Of a DNA stretch of 64,000 nucleotides, positions 1 to 9,825 are shown piece after piece; within the stretch, counting starts at the first letter, position 1; each line of letters starts with the position of its first letter. Source of the DNA: Alcaligenaceae bacterium (lineage in GTDB: Bacteria > Pseudomonadota > Gammaproteobacteria > Burkholderiales > Burkholderiaceae_B); the NCBI GenBank assembly GCA_013416395.1, contig JACCEP010000002.1, positions 372,001-436,000 on the forward strand, in the 5' to 3' direction. Position numbers and translations under genes: made by a program. The notes under the pieces are model-generated. The model had not been told where the DNA came from. It worked only from the letters and a program-made list of their open reading frames with translations, and did no database searches.

Positions 1-212
1 GTGCGGCGGTAGCCGCAGTCATACCCATGAGCTGCCAGTTGGGCCTTAGATGCCTTGTATCTGTTAGTTGGAGAACGCAGTGGCCCTCTTTACCGACTTG
101 GTTCAGCAAATGGGCTGTTTGCCCTATGGTTCAGTCTATGGCTTGCCAGTAGGCTGGACGAGGGCGCGCTCTTGATAGTTGCGAGTGGCCACCTTTTGAA
201 AAAGGGGGAGGT

Positions 213-608
213 ATGCGATATCTACTGCTCTGTGCCATGCTGGCAGTACCACTTGCCAGTCATGCTGACTGGTACGGCGCCGAATACAGCAAATGCAGCA
301 ATAACCCATCAACCAGCGGTATTGTTGAGTGTGTGCATAAGGCTGTTCAGCGCTGGGATAAGCGACTGAATACTGAATATAAAAAACTGATGGAGCGTAC
401 CGAAGCGCCGCAGCAGGCTAGCTTGCGTTCTGCGCAACGGTTGTGGATTCAGTATCGAGATGCGAACTGTAAATTTTATTATGAAGGGCCGGGTAGCATC
501 AGTAGAGTGCAGTCAATTGAGTGCATGCGCTATATGACCAAAGCACGAACCTGCGAGTTGCAGATGGCAAATCGATGGGAGGGGCCTGATGATCCGCAGT
601 GTAAATAG
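213..608 (+). CDS. LprI-like secreted protein (DUF1311)
   Basis: A 131-residue protein with an N-terminal signal peptide (about residues 1-18, ending ASHA) and several cysteines in the mature part, which probably form disulfides. The arrangement Cys-x-Glu-(about 20)-Leu-Asn-x-x-Tyr-Lys, then QRLWIQYRDANC, matches the LprI/DUF1311 family. Some members inhibit lysozyme in the periplasm or cell envelope; that role here is inferred from the family. The start follows a strong GGGAGGT ribosome site. The gene stands alone, with repeats downstream and a convergent peptidase beyond. Confidence 0.8.
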   Translation: MRYLLLCAMLAVPLASHADWYGAEYSKCSNNPSTSGIVECVHKAVQRWDKRLNTEYKKLMERTEAPQQASLRSAQRLWIQYRDANCKFYYEGPGSISRVQSIECMRYMTKARTCELQMANRWEGPDDPQCK

Positions 609-655
609 GCAGGCAATCACAGCCCCGGTAGCCGTAGCAGCTGTCCAGATATCCC

Positions 656-790
656 CGTCGTAAGGCGAGCGGACGTTGTATGTGCTTCTACCAACGTTGT
701 AAGGCGGGCAGGCGTTGTATGCGTCCTATATCGACGTTATAAGGTGGGCAGGCATTGCATGTATCTTCACCGACGATGGAAGATGAACAT
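656..790. repeat. Imperfect ~39-bp tandem repeat
   Basis: Three clear copies and a decayed fourth of a unit beginning CGTYGTAAGGYGRGCRG start at about 656, 695, 735 and 774 (period 39-40 bp). They fill most of the 295-bp gap between the LprI-like gene and the convergent M16 peptidase. No ribosome site or good reading frame is seen, and the function is unknown. Confidence 0.55.
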
Positions 791-903
791 GTGTTTTGGG
801 CGCTTATGCCTACGATGTAATGTAGGTTGCTGAGGGTATTTATACACGCAGCGGCGACGTTAAGAGTTGCCGCTGCGGTCTTCAGCATTTGCCATAAACC
901 GGC

Positions 904-3900
904 TTAGTTGACTGCGGCCGGTACCATAGCTTCTGCGGGTGCTTTAGCTTCGTCCGGTGCTTTAACTTCAGCCGGCGCTTTAGCTTCTGCGGGTGCTTTA
1001 GCCTCAGCCGGCGCTTTAGCCTCTGTGGGTGCTTTAGCTTCCGCCGATGCTTTGGTTTCTTCGCGTTTTACAGGCTGGACCGCCGGTGCTGTGTCAACAG
1101 GTTTTTCGGCTTTGCTTGACTCAGTAATGGGTAGCGGTTTGTCCTTCTTTTGGTCTTTTGTGCCGGTCACAGCATCGGCTGTTGTTTCTTCGCCTGCTTT
1201 CTGTTTGCTCTGGTCTGCCGCAATGGCCACGCTGAGCTGCGCGGGATTCAACCATTGCCGTACGATGGTATTAACGCGCTCGGCGGTAAGGCCTTTGAGG
1301 GCTTCGTCAATTTCGGCTGACCAGGCAAAGCTTCGGCCTCGTTCCATGTAGTTGACCCAGGTGGAGGCCAATACGCCGTCACGGGTGCGTGCCAGCTTGC
1401 GGTAGTTAAGCAATGACTTGATGCCTTCCTGGACTTCTTCTTCAGTAAAACCCTTGGTGAGGACGTTATGAATGACGTCATTGACTGCGGTGAGCAGCTT
1501 TTGCGTATTTTGTGGCGCGTGGATGGCGTAGAACGTCCAGGTGCCGGACTCTTCAAACGATGAGGCATTCAGGCTGCTGCGCACGTCATAAGACAGGCCA
1601 TCTTGCACACGCACACGAGTCCAGAGCCGCGACGTTTCAGATGAGCCCAGAAGGTAGTTGGCCAGGTACAGCGCGGGGAAGTCAGGGTCTGTATCGCTCA
1701 GTTTTAAGGGCGCTCGGGCCAGGTAAAACGCGTTGGCTTTGTCTGGCGTGTTGATGTTGAACTGCTGCGGTGGTACGGGGTTGTAAGGGTTGGTCAGGCG
1801 TTTGTACGCGGGTGCGACTTGCCAGCCTTTAAGCCCATTAGTGAGGGCGGTCTTGACCTGGTCGGGGTCAAACGCGCCCACGGCCGAGAACAAAACAGTA
1901 CCGGCGCCATAGAACTTGGCGTGGAATTCTTCGAGTTGCTGACGGGTAAGTGCAGCAATTTCGTTTTTTTCTTCGTCAAAGGTGGGGGTGTAGCGAATGT
2001 CATTTCTGGGCCACGGGTTGTCGTGGCGCGCCAGTGCGCGTGATGCCAGGGCGCTGGGTTCGTTCATGGCATCGCTGATGGAAGTGCTGGCCTGACGCTG
2101 GTATTCGACCAGCTCGCGTGTTGGGTAGTTGGCTTCACGCACAATATGCAGAACAAGGTCGACGAGCGCTGGCAAGTGTTCACGTTTGGTGGACATGTCG
2201 ACCGACAATATGCCGCCTGAGCCGCCAATGCTGACGTCTGCCTGCAGGGCATTGTATTTATCCTGGATCTGCTGCCGAGACATATCGGCAGTGCCATGGT
2301 CCAGCAGGGCAGCGGCGGCACTGGAGATTTCGCGGAACCCAAGCAGGTTGTCTGCGTTACCGAACTCGATGCGCAAGTTGGCCTGTACACGGTCACCCCG
2401 TGTGGGCTTGGGCAACAGGGCTAATTGCACCTCGCCATTGGGCAGGTCTAATGGCGTGCGCAGCGTCGATGCGTCGATATGCGCAGGAGACGGGTCAAAG
2501 GCGGCCACATCAGGGGCAGAGCCTTTGCCGACATAATCTTTAAATAACGTCTTGAAATCAGGTTTTTCTGGCAGGGGTGCACGCACGGGGGTTTCAGTTG
2601 GAATGTACTTGCCCAGCGTGCTGTTGCTGGCGACCAGATACTCGGTGGTTACGCGCTGTACGTCGTCAAGCTTGATGTTTTCAACTTGATCGCGATGCAA
2701 AAAGAAGAGACGCCAGTCGCCGCTTGCTATAGCCTCTGACAGCGCACTGGCCAGCGCAGGCGGGCTTGCGAAGACCTGCGACCAGTCAGTTAACCACTTG
2801 TTGCGAACACGCTGTAGATCGTTTTCAGTAAATTTCTTTTGGCCCACCGACTGCACGGTTTCACGCAGTGCGGCGAGTGCCTTGTCTTGATCCATGCCAT
2901 TTTCGAGCTGAGCGCCAAAGAAGACATAGCCAGGTTGGAACATGTCGGCTGAAAAACCGAACACGCTTGCGGCCAGATTTTCGCCTACAAGGTTTTGGTA
3001 CAGCGGGCCTGAGGGCGTGTCTGCGAGAATGGAGACGCCCAGATCGAGTGCAGTGAAGTCTGTGTTGCCCCCGGCGGGCGCATGGTACAGCGCGGCAATA
3101 AGTGGCGTGCCGCCATGGCGGCGCAGGTTGACCACGCGTTCGCCGTCTTGCACGGGCTCAACGGTGTACTCGGGCGGTAGCTTGCGCTCGGGGCGGGGTA
3201 TTTTGCCAAAGACCTTGACCAACGTGCTGAGCGTGGCGTCAACGTCAAACTTGCCGGTGATGATGAGCACGGCATTGTCGGGCTGGTAGTACTCTTTGTA
3301 AAAAGCCTTGAGCTGGGCGATGTCGACGTTTTCTACGTCAGACCGTGCACCGATTGTGCTCTTGCCGTAGTTATGCCATTGATAGGCTGCAGCCTGCATT
3401 TTTTGCAGCAGAATCTGAAAGGGGTTGTTTTCGCCCCGCTCCATTTCGTTGCGTACAACTGTCATTTCGGAGTCAAGGTCTTTGCGGGAGATCAGCGAAT
3501 TGACCATGGCATCTGCCTGCCAGCCCAGGTACCAGTCGAGGGTTTTGGGGTCAGCCGAGAAACTGGCATAGTAATTGGTACGGTCGCTGCTGGTGGAGCC
3601 GTTGGCCTCGAGCCCGCGCTTGGAAAACTCGGCCAGCGCGTTATGCATGGTGGGCGTACCACGAAACATCATGTGCTCGAGCAGGTGCGCCATACCCGTT
3701 TCGCCGTAGTTTTCGTTACGCGCCCCCACCAGGTAGGTCATGTTGACCGTGGTAGTGGGTTTAGAGGCATCTGGAGCGAGCAGCACGCGCAGCCCGTTGT
3801 CGAGTGAGTATTCGGTTACCCCTTCTATCGACGCGCCCTGGGTGATGCCCTGAGGCAGCCCGGCGGCATGAACGGCGAAAGAGACTGTCGCCATGAAGAA

Positions 3901-3945
3901 CAGGGCACCTGAGCGGGCGAAGAGCTTCTGCAGAAACGAGTGCAT
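904..3945 (-). CDS. Periplasmic M16 (pitrilysin-type) zinc metallopeptidase
   Basis: A 1013-residue protein with a signal peptide (about residues 1-28, ending VHAA). The inverted zinc motif HLLEH is at 87-91, and a glutamate at 167 lies exactly 76 residues after the last histidine, as in pitrilysin. The length fits a two-lobe, four-domain M16 enzyme acting in the periplasm. The C-terminal 130 or so residues are not peptidase: they are charged, then a low-complexity Lys-Ala-Pro-(Ala/Thr/Asp)-Glu-Ala repeat that probably forms a flexible tail. The substrate is unknown. It appears to be a single-gene unit transcribed leftward. Confidence 0.93.
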   Translation of the reverse strand: MHSFLQKLFARSGALFFMATVSFAVHAAGLPQGITQGASIEGVTEYSLDNGLRVLLAPDASKPTTTVNMTYLVGARNENYGETGMAHLLEHMMFRGTPTMHNALAEFSKRGLEANGSTSSDRTNYYASFSADPKTLDWYLGWQADAMVNSLISRKDLDSEMTVVRNEMERGENNPFQILLQKMQAAAYQWHNYGKSTIGARSDVENVDIAQLKAFYKEYYQPDNAVLIITGKFDVDATLSTLVKVFGKIPRPERKLPPEYTVEPVQDGERVVNLRRHGGTPLIAALYHAPAGGNTDFTALDLGVSILADTPSGPLYQNLVGENLAASVFGFSADMFQPGYVFFGAQLENGMDQDKALAALRETVQSVGQKKFTENDLQRVRNKWLTDWSQVFASPPALASALSEAIASGDWRLFFLHRDQVENIKLDDVQRVTTEYLVASNSTLGKYIPTETPVRAPLPEKPDFKTLFKDYVGKGSAPDVAAFDPSPAHIDASTLRTPLDLPNGEVQLALLPKPTRGDRVQANLRIEFGNADNLLGFREISSAAAALLDHGTADMSRQQIQDKYNALQADVSIGGSGGILSVDMSTKREHLPALVDLVLHIVREANYPTRELVEYQRQASTSISDAMNEPSALASRALARHDNPWPRNDIRYTPTFDEEKNEIAALTRQQLEEFHAKFYGAGTVLFSAVGAFDPDQVKTALTNGLKGWQVAPAYKRLTNPYNPVPPQQFNINTPDKANAFYLARAPLKLSDTDPDFPALYLANYLLGSSETSRLWTRVRVQDGLSYDVRSSLNASSFEESGTWTFYAIHAPQNTQKLLTAVNDVIHNVLTKGFTEEEVQEGIKSLLNYRKLARTRDGVLASTWVNYMERGRSFAWSAEIDEALKGLTAERVNTIVRQWLNPAQLSVAIAADQSKQKAGEETTADAVTGTKDQKKDKPLPITESSKAEKPVDTAPAVQPVKREETKASAEAKAPTEAKAPAEAKAPAEAKAPAEVKAPDEAKAPAEAMVPAAVN

Positions 3946-4146
3946 GCTGAACTATCCGTATAAAAAGGGAGTAGATGCGGATTGACCTTTCTTTTACCAT
4001 AAGGTTCCGACCCGGGCGATCGGTATCGAAAGCGGCATGGCCGCCAACAGGTAGAAATTGCTGGCGGATTTGCTGACACGGCCGGAAAAAAAGCCTGCGC
4101 CTGATAACTTAAATAGCTGTTTGGGTCTTGGTCTTGGTTGAGCGGG

Positions 4147-5319
4147 TTACTTGGAAAGATAGCGCATGGCTTCCTCGAGCCCGTTTACGGTCACGCTGTG
4201 CATACGCTGCCCCATGATGTCCTGGATGATGGCAATAGATTGCCGGTACTGCCAATAGGCGGCGGGCTCAGGGTTGAGCCATACCGAGCGAGGCCAGTTT
4301 TCGAGCAAGCGCTGCAGCCAGGCGGCACCGGTTTCTTTATTGTAGTGTTCGACCGAACCGCCCGGTTGCAGAATTTCGTAAGGGCTCATTGTGGCGTCAC
4401 CCACAATGATAAGGCGCCAGTCTTCGTTGTACTTGCGAAGAATGTCCCACGTGTCAAAGCGTTCAGAGTAGCGGCGCTGGTTGTTCTGCCAAAGCGACTC
4501 ATACGGGCAGTTGTGAAAGTAATACACCTCGAGATGGCGAAACTCGCTGCGGGCGGCGGCGAACAGTTCTTCGACCCGCGCGATATGGTCGTCCATGCTG
4601 CCGCCGACATCGAGCAGCATTAGCACTTTGACGGTGTTATGGCGTTCGGGCACCATTTGCAGGTCAAGAAACCCCGCATTGCGTGCTGTGCTGCGAATTG
4701 TGTCATCAAGATCGAGCTCAAGCTCGGCGCCTTGGCGAGCAAAACGGCGCAGCCGGCGCAAAGCCATCTTGAAGTTGCGCGTGCCCAATTCTTGCTGGTC
4801 GTCGTAGTCACGGAATTCGCGCTTTTCCCACACCTTGACTGCAGTGCGGTTGCCGGCCGAGGGGCCGCCAACGCGGATGCCTTCTGGATGATAGCCCCCG
4901 TGGCCAAACGCCGAAGAACCGCCCGTTCCTATCCACTTATTGCCACCAGCATGGCGTTCTTTCTGCTCTTCGAGACGCTCTTTGAAAAGCTCCATGAGCT
5001 TGTCCCATCCGTGCTTCTCGATGGCAGCCTTTTCTTCGGCTGTGAGGTTTTTCTGAAACTCCTTCATTAACCAGTCGAGGGGTATTTCTTTGTCAGCCGG
5101 CAACGCCGCTTCGAGTGTCTGGTAAAACTCGCCGAAGGCCTGATCAAAGCGGTCGAACAAGGTTTCGTCCTTGACCAGTGTCATGCGCGCAAGATGGTAG
5201 AAGTCATCAATAGTTGGCGGCATGACATTGGCCTGCAGTGCTTCAAGCAATGTCAGGTATTCCTGGACGGAAACAGGCAGTTTGCGTGCCCGCATATGGT
5301 AGAAAAAATCAATCAGCAT
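4147..5319 (-). CDS. VWA domain protein, CoxE-like
   Basis: A 390-residue cytoplasmic protein. The C-terminal half is a von Willebrand A domain with a MIDAS-like LLDVGGSMDD at about 235-244 (DxGGS in place of the usual DxSGS). The N-terminal half is helical and charged. CoxE-type VWA proteins work with MoxR-family AAA+ ATPases to remodel or insert metal cofactors into client enzymes. Such an ATPase is encoded at the start of the same leftward operon (5998-6861). The start overlaps the end of the acetyltransferase gene by 11 bp. No client enzyme is evident nearby. Confidence 0.88.
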   Translation of the reverse strand: MLIDFFYHMRARKLPVSVQEYLTLLEALQANVMPPTIDDFYHLARMTLVKDETLFDRFDQAFGEFYQTLEAALPADKEIPLDWLMKEFQKNLTAEEKAAIEKHGWDKLMELFKERLEEQKERHAGGNKWIGTGGSSAFGHGGYHPEGIRVGGPSAGNRTAVKVWEKREFRDYDDQQELGTRNFKMALRRLRRFARQGAELELDLDDTIRSTARNAGFLDLQMVPERHNTVKVLMLLDVGGSMDDHIARVEELFAAARSEFRHLEVYYFHNCPYESLWQNNQRRYSERFDTWDILRKYNEDWRLIIVGDATMSPYEILQPGGSVEHYNKETGAAWLQRLLENWPRSVWLNPEPAAYWQYRQSIAIIQDIMGQRMHSVTVNGLEEAMRYLSK

Positions 5320-5926
5320 GGTGTCGTTTCAGTTGGTATTCGAGATGCTTTTGCACCTCGGGCCACTCGCCCGCAAGCAGGCTGTATGCAACGGTGTCGC
5401 GCACGGAGCCGTCGCGGCGCAGGGCATGGTGTCGTAAAACCCCGTCTTTATGCGCACCCAGTCTTTCAATGGCCTTTTGCGATGCAAAATTGAAATTGTC
5501 AGTACGCCAGCCAACTACCGCCGCGCCCAGCGTGTCAAATGCATGGCGCAGCAAAAGCAGTTTGCAGGTGGTGTTGATATGGCTGCGCTGGCAGCGTTTT
5601 GCGTACCAGGTGTATCCGATTTCGAGGCGGGCCACGGCGGGCATGATGTCGTGATAACGCGTTGAACCTACAACATCGCCGCTATGTTCGTCAATGACAG
5701 CAAATGGCAGCATGTGGGCAGCTTCCTGGCCGGCAAGGGCCGTGTCGATGTAGGCGTCCATTTCTCCGGGAGCAGGTACAGAGGTGACCCGCAGTTGCCA
5801 CAGCTTACCGTCGGCGGCTGCGTTATCGAGTGCCTGGCCGTGCTCAGGCAATAAGGGCACAAGCAACACGCCGTTGCCGCTCAAGGTGACGGGGGAGGGC
5901 AGCTGACGAAACGAGGTGGAGGGCAT
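5309..5926 (-). CDS. GNAT acetyltransferase (RimJ/RimL-like)
   Basis: About 205 residues from the Met at 5926. The pattern GDVVGSTRYHDI-(n)-RLEIGYTW and a later NFASQKAIERLGAHKDG are the beta-strand and acetyl-CoA binding parts of the GNAT fold seen in RimJ/RimL-like N-acetyltransferases. The acceptor is unknown. It sits between the MoxR-like ATPase and the VWA gene and overlaps the latter, so the three are probably cotranscribed. An upstream in-frame ATG at 5980 would add 18 unconserved-looking residues. Confidence 0.85.
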   Translation of the reverse strand: MPSTSFRQLPSPVTLSGNGVLLVPLLPEHGQALDNAAADGKLWQLRVTSVPAPGEMDAYIDTALAGQEAAHMLPFAVIDEHSGDVVGSTRYHDIMPAVARLEIGYTWYAKRCQRSHINTTCKLLLLRHAFDTLGAAVVGWRTDNFNFASQKAIERLGAHKDGVLRHHALRRDGSVRDTVAYSLLAGEWPEVQKHLEYQLKRHHAD

Positions 5927-5997
5927 GGGCGCTTCCTGATCTGTGGCTACGAAGGCTGGGTCGGTTACGCGGTGGCGCACGTTAATAGCGCTATAAA

Positions 5998-6861
5998 TCA
6001 GCGATGGGCCCGGGTCATTGCTGCAAGGCGCTGCAGCAGGGTAAGGTCTTGCTCGTTTTTAAGCAGTGCGCCGGCCAAGATGGGCAGATCACGGCTGTCG
6101 CGTACTTTGTCGGCCGAGATACCCTCGCTGGCCATGAGACGCAGCCAGTCGAGAAACTCGGAGGTCGAGGGCTTTTTCTTGAGCCCAGGTGCATCACGCA
6201 AACCAAAGAACGTGTCCAGAGCCGCGCGCAGCAACTCTTCTTTGATATTGGGGTAGTGCACCGCGACGATGTCCTTGAGGGTATCGCGGTCAGGAAAGTT
6301 GATGTAATGAAAAAAGCACCGGCGCAAAAATGCGTCGGGCAGGTCTTTTTCATTGTTGGACGTAATAATGATGAGTGGACGATGCCTTGCCTGGATGGTC
6401 TGGCGAGTTTCGTACACATGGAATTCCATGCGGTCGAGTTCGCGCAGCAAGTCGTTGGGGAACTCAATGTCGGCCTTGTCGATTTCGTCGATCAGCACAA
6501 CAGTAGGTTCGTCAGCTTCGAACGCCTGCCACAACACCCCTTTGACGATGTAGTTGCCAATGTCGCGTACTTTTTCGTCGCCTAACTGCGAATCGCGTAG
6601 GCGCGACACCGCGTCATATTCATACAACCCCTGATTGGCCTTGGTTGTAGACTTGATATGCCATTGCAGCAAGGGTCGGCCCAGTGCGGCGGCAACTTCT
6701 TCAGCCAGCATGGTTTTTCCTGTACCGGGCTCGCCTTTGATCAGCAGAGGGCGTTGCAGTGCAAGTGCGGCATTAACAGCCATTTTCAGGTCGTCGGTGG
6801 CCACATAGCGCTCGGTGCCGGTAAAGCGTTCTGAGGAAGGCGTGGGTACAGCAGAATTCAT
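5998..6861 (-). CDS. MoxR-family AAA+ ATPase
   Basis: A 287-residue AAA+ protein: Walker A GEPGTGKT at 43-50 and Walker B VVLIDEID at 121-128, followed by the lid region. The start at 6861 (MNSAVPTP) is preferred over an upstream ATG at 6930, because conserved sequence starts soon after it. MoxR ATPases act as chaperones with VWA partners, and the CoxE-like VWA gene lies two genes downstream. First gene of the leftward operon 6861-4147. Confidence 0.92.
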   Translation of the reverse strand: MNSAVPTPSSERFTGTERYVATDDLKMAVNAALALQRPLLIKGEPGTGKTMLAEEVAAALGRPLLQWHIKSTTKANQGLYEYDAVSRLRDSQLGDEKVRDIGNYIVKGVLWQAFEADEPTVVLIDEIDKADIEFPNDLLRELDRMEFHVYETRQTIQARHRPLIIITSNNEKDLPDAFLRRCFFHYINFPDRDTLKDIVAVHYPNIKEELLRAALDTFFGLRDAPGLKKKPSTSEFLDWLRLMASEGISADKVRDSRDLPILAGALLKNEQDLTLLQRLAAMTRAHR

Positions 6862-7009
6862 GATGTCGTCTCTTGGAGTTTTAAAACAGATTGCGATGCC
6901 ACAGGCCAGAATGTATCTGGTACGCTGCAATTATCGTACAATCCCAATTTTTCACGGGCAGTTTGATTTTTATCAAACCATTCTAATCTAACGCCAAAGA
7001 AGGGCTACC

Positions 7010-7363
7010 ATGAAGTCGCGAACCTCTTTGAAGCGCACTCTGTCTGCGCTGGCCATGTTGGCCACCTGTGCAATGGCGGGGTCAGCCCTCGCTGCTGACG
7101 CTGCGCCTGTAGGCAACGCCCAGGCTGCGCTTTCCAAAACGTCTATGTGCATTGGTTGCCATGGTATCAAAGGGTATAAAGCCAGCTTTCCAGAGGTATA
7201 CCACGTGCCCATGATTGCTGGCCAGAATGCTGCGTACATCGTAGAGGCACTTAAAGAATATGCCAGCGGTGCACGTACGTTTCCTACCATGGAAGCTATA
7301 GCACAAAGCCTTTCTGAGCAAGACATGGCCGACCTCGCCGCGTATTACTCCAGCTTAAAATAA
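7010..7363 (+). CDS. Small periplasmic cytochrome c
   Basis: A 117-residue protein with a Sec signal peptide (about 1-29, ending ALAA) and one haem-binding motif, CIGCH, at 47-51. The TMEAIAQSLSEQDMADLAAYY segment near the C-terminus probably carries the axial methionine, as in class I cytochromes of the c553/c4 type. It is followed 12 bp later by a second single-haem cytochrome, so the two probably form an electron-carrier pair. The partner oxidase or reductase is not in the window. Confidence 0.9.
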   Translation: MKSRTSLKRTLSALAMLATCAMAGSALAADAAPVGNAQAALSKTSMCIGCHGIKGYKASFPEVYHVPMIAGQNAAYIVEALKEYASGARTFPTMEAIAQSLSEQDMADLAAYYSSLK

Positions 7364-7375
7364 CCGGGGAGACAC

Positions 7376-7738
7376 ATGAATAAAACGATAATAGCCCTGG
7401 CGGGCGCCGCACTGATTGCAGTGGCAGGGGGAGCGCAGGCAGCCGATCTCGACGCAGGCAAGGCCGCATTTGATAAGTTTACCTGTGCAACGTGCCATGG
7501 CGCGGATGCCAAGTCACCGATCATGCCAGCCTACCCCATACTTGCAGGGCAGCATCAAGACTATTTAATGCATGCGCTCAGAGCCTATAAGCGCGGCACC
7601 GATGGTGCGCCTTCCACAGCCAATCTTCGCAAGAACGCGGTTATGGGCGCAATGGTGGCCCAGCTTACTAATGCCGATATGGAAAATATCGCGGCATGGT
7701 TGGCCAGCCTTGATGGCCCATTGGCCGTGCGCAAGTAA
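7376..7738 (+). CDS. Small periplasmic cytochrome c
   Basis: A 120-residue class I cytochrome c with a signal peptide (ending AQAA) and haem motif CATCH at 37-41. MPAYPILAGQHQDYL resembles the cytochrome c4/c553 subfamily. A Shine-Dalgarno (GGGGAG) lies just upstream in the 12-bp gap after the first cytochrome, so both are probably on one mRNA. Probably a soluble electron carrier in the periplasm. Confidence 0.9.
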   Translation: MNKTIIALAGAALIAVAGGAQAADLDAGKAAFDKFTCATCHGADAKSPIMPAYPILAGQHQDYLMHALRAYKRGTDGAPSTANLRKNAVMGAMVAQLTNADMENIAAWLASLDGPLAVRK

Positions 7739-7838
7739 TTTCTAAGTACGCTGCCGACTATGAGTTGTCAGGTAGCGGTTGATACGACACGGGGGGTGGT
7801 GTTATGCCAGCCCCCGTATTCAGGCATAAACCTGCTGT

Positions 7839-8267
7839 CTAATGGCGGCTGGCGTAGCGACGGATAAGGTCGATATACTTTTCTGAATCGAGCGGCTGAC
7901 CCAGCCGTTGCGCCTCCCACACCACTTCACCCAGTGCTTCCATAATGATGTGCGCGGCATCGTGCGCATTATGTGTGGCCAGCAGTTCGCTGAAAGCGGC
8001 CTTGATACCGGGTGGCTGGTCTATCGACAGTTGCTCGTTAATGGCCAGGTGCATGGACAGATGCAGAAACGGGTTGGTCTGCCCCTGTTCGACGGCAAAG
8101 TCGGCACTGGATTGTTCTGGGTTTTCGAGAGCGGCCTGGTATTCAGGGTGTAGTTCGATAAGGTCAGCAGCCATGGTTTCGAGCGGGGTCAGCACGCCGC
8201 CGGACTTGCGCTTGGTCCAGGCTTCGGTAAAAAATTGCCGCACCTGTTCGCGCGAAGGGTTGAACAT
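7839..8267 (-). CDS. DUF1841 family protein
   Basis: A 142-residue cytoplasmic protein starting MFNPSREQVRQFF. The pattern HLSMHLAINEQLSIDQPPGI and the C-terminal DAAHIIMEALGEVVWEAQR are typical of DUF1841, found mainly in beta- and gammaproteobacteria. No function is established. Helical and acidic, with no signal peptide or membrane segment. It is encoded alone, convergent with the cytochrome pair and divergent from icd. Confidence 0.85.
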   Translation of the reverse strand: MFNPSREQVRQFFTEAWTKRKSGGVLTPLETMAADLIELHPEYQAALENPEQSSADFAVEQGQTNPFLHLSMHLAINEQLSIDQPPGIKAAFSELLATHNAHDAAHIIMEALGEVVWEAQRLGQPLDSEKYIDLIRRYASRH

Positions 8268-8502
8268 ACATTATCCTGTTTAAAGCGGGTATTTAAATAC
8301 GGTATTTTGTTATTTTAACGGGCTCGCGCCTTAGGCATGGCAATCGCGTAATTTGGCGCGCGACAGCAGGCGGAGTCTGCCGCTAAAATTACAAAGCCAA
8401 AATAAGCTAAACTACTCTTATATAAGACTGAACGCCATTCCGTGCGCTTTGGTCTTTTGTTCTGTCGACTTTTGCTTCCCGCGAAGCACAACTGGAGCGT
8501 CC

Positions 8503-9759
8503 ATGTCCTTTCAACATATCAAGGTCCCTGCCGAGGGCCAGAAAATCACAGTTAATGCCGATTTTGCGCTTACTGTACCTGATCAGCCCATCATTCCTTA
8601 CATCGAAGGCGATGGCACTGGCGTGGATATCTCCCCAGTTATGATCAAGGTCGTTGACGCTGCCGTCGCGAAAGCATATGGCGGCAAGCGCAAAATTCAT
8701 TGGATGGAAATCTACGCCGGCGAAAAGTCCACCAATATTTATGGTCCAGATGTCTGGCTGCCACAAGAAACGCTCGACGCGGTTAAAGACTACGTCGTCT
8801 CCATCAAGGGCCCGCTAACGACCCCGGTTGGTGGTGGCATTCGCTCGCTTAACGTGGCGTTGCGCCAGCAGCTTGACCTGTATGTCTGCCTGCGTCCTAT
8901 CCAGTATTTCAAGGGCGTGCCATCGCCTGTGCGTGAGCCCGAAAAAACCAACATGGTTATCTTCCGTGAAAACTCAGAAGACATCTATGCAGGTATCGAG
9001 TTCGAGGCCGAAAGCGCCAACGCCAAAAAATTGATCGAGTTCTTGCAGAAAGAACTGGGCGTAGACAAGATCCGCTTCCCCGAAACCTCTGGTATCGGTG
9101 TTAAGCCTGTTTCGCGTGAAGGCACACAGCGTCTTGTGCGCAAAGCTATCCAGTACGCCATCGATAACGACCGTGCGTCGGTTACGCTGGTGCACAAGGG
9201 CAACATCATGAAGTTCACCGAAGGTGGCTTCCGTGATTGGGGCTATGAACTGGCACAAAAAGAGTTTGGTGCTCAGCTGATCGACGGCGGCCCATGGTGC
9301 AAATTCAAAAACCCCAAAACAGGTCGTGACATTATCGTCAAAGATTCGATCGCTGACGCTTTCCTGCAGCAAATTCTGCTGCGTCCGGCAGAGTACGACG
9401 TAATCGCCACGCTTAACCTGAACGGCGACTATGTGTCTGACGCGCTGGCTGCGCAAGTTGGCGGCATTGGTATTGCCCCAGGTGCCAATCTGTCAGACTC
9501 CGTTGCCATGTTTGAAGCCACCCACGGCACTGCACCCAAGTACGCAGGCAAAGACTACGTGAACCCCGGTTCCTTGATTTTGTCGGCAGAAATGATGCTG
9601 CGTCACATGGGCTGGACCGAAGCTGCTGACCTTATCATCTCCAGCATGGAAAAATCCATTCTGTCCAAGAAAGTTACCTACGACTTCGCCCGTCTGCTCG
9701 AAGGCGCGACGCAGGTATCGTGCTCGGGCTTTGGCACGGTCATGATCGAAAACATGTAA
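8503..9759 (+). CDS. icd: NADP-dependent isocitrate dehydrogenase
   Basis: A 418-residue TCA-cycle enzyme that oxidises isocitrate to 2-oxoglutarate with NADP+. The substrate-binding segment RSLNVALRQ (Ser115) corresponds to the region containing the AceK-phosphorylated serine in E. coli. [16 protein letters not shown] is the coenzyme-binding segment of the NADP-type bacterial enzyme. The start at 8503 follows GGAG and gives the normal length; an upstream in-frame ATG at 8353 would add 50 residues unlike the family. A rho-independent terminator follows. Confidence 0.97.
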   Translation: MSFQHIKVPAEGQKITVNADFALTVPDQPIIPYIEGDGTGVDISPVMIKVVDAAVAKAYGGKRKIHWMEIYAGEKSTNIYGPDVWLPQETLDAVKDYVVSIKGPLTTPVGGGIRSLNVALRQQLDLYVCLRPIQYFKGVPSPVREPEKTNMVIFRENSEDIYAGIEFEAESANAKKLIEFLQKELGVDKIRFPETSGIGVKPVSREGTQRLVRKAIQYAIDNDRASVTLVHKGNIMKFTEGGFRDWGYELAQKEFGAQLIDGGPWCKFKNPKTGRDIIVKDSIADAFLQQILLRPAEYDVIATLNLNGDYVSDALAAQVGGIGIAPGANLSDSVAMFEATHGTAPKYAGKDYVNPGSLILSAEMMLRHMGWTEAADLIISSMEKSILSKKVTYDFARLLEGATQVSCSGFGTVMIENM

Positions 9760-9789
9760 TCAGTTTTCAGCTGATTTATTGAAGTCTGG

Positions 9790-9825
9790 AAAAGCCCTGT
9801 TTTCATACGAGAACGGGGCTTTTTT
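9790..9825 (+). terminator. Rho-independent terminator of icd
   Basis: An inverted repeat (AAAGCCCTGTTTTC / GAGAACGGGGCTTT, 4-nt loop, two G-T wobbles) is followed by a T-run, starting 31 bp after the icd stop. Confidence 0.85.

Noticed and set aside
908-1351. Ser/Ala-Gly repeat frame on the plus strand
   Set aside because: Antisense of the KAPEA tail of the M16 peptidase.
7082-7321. Minus-strand frame in the cytochrome gene
   Set aside because: Shadow of the clear CXXCH cytochrome on the other strand.
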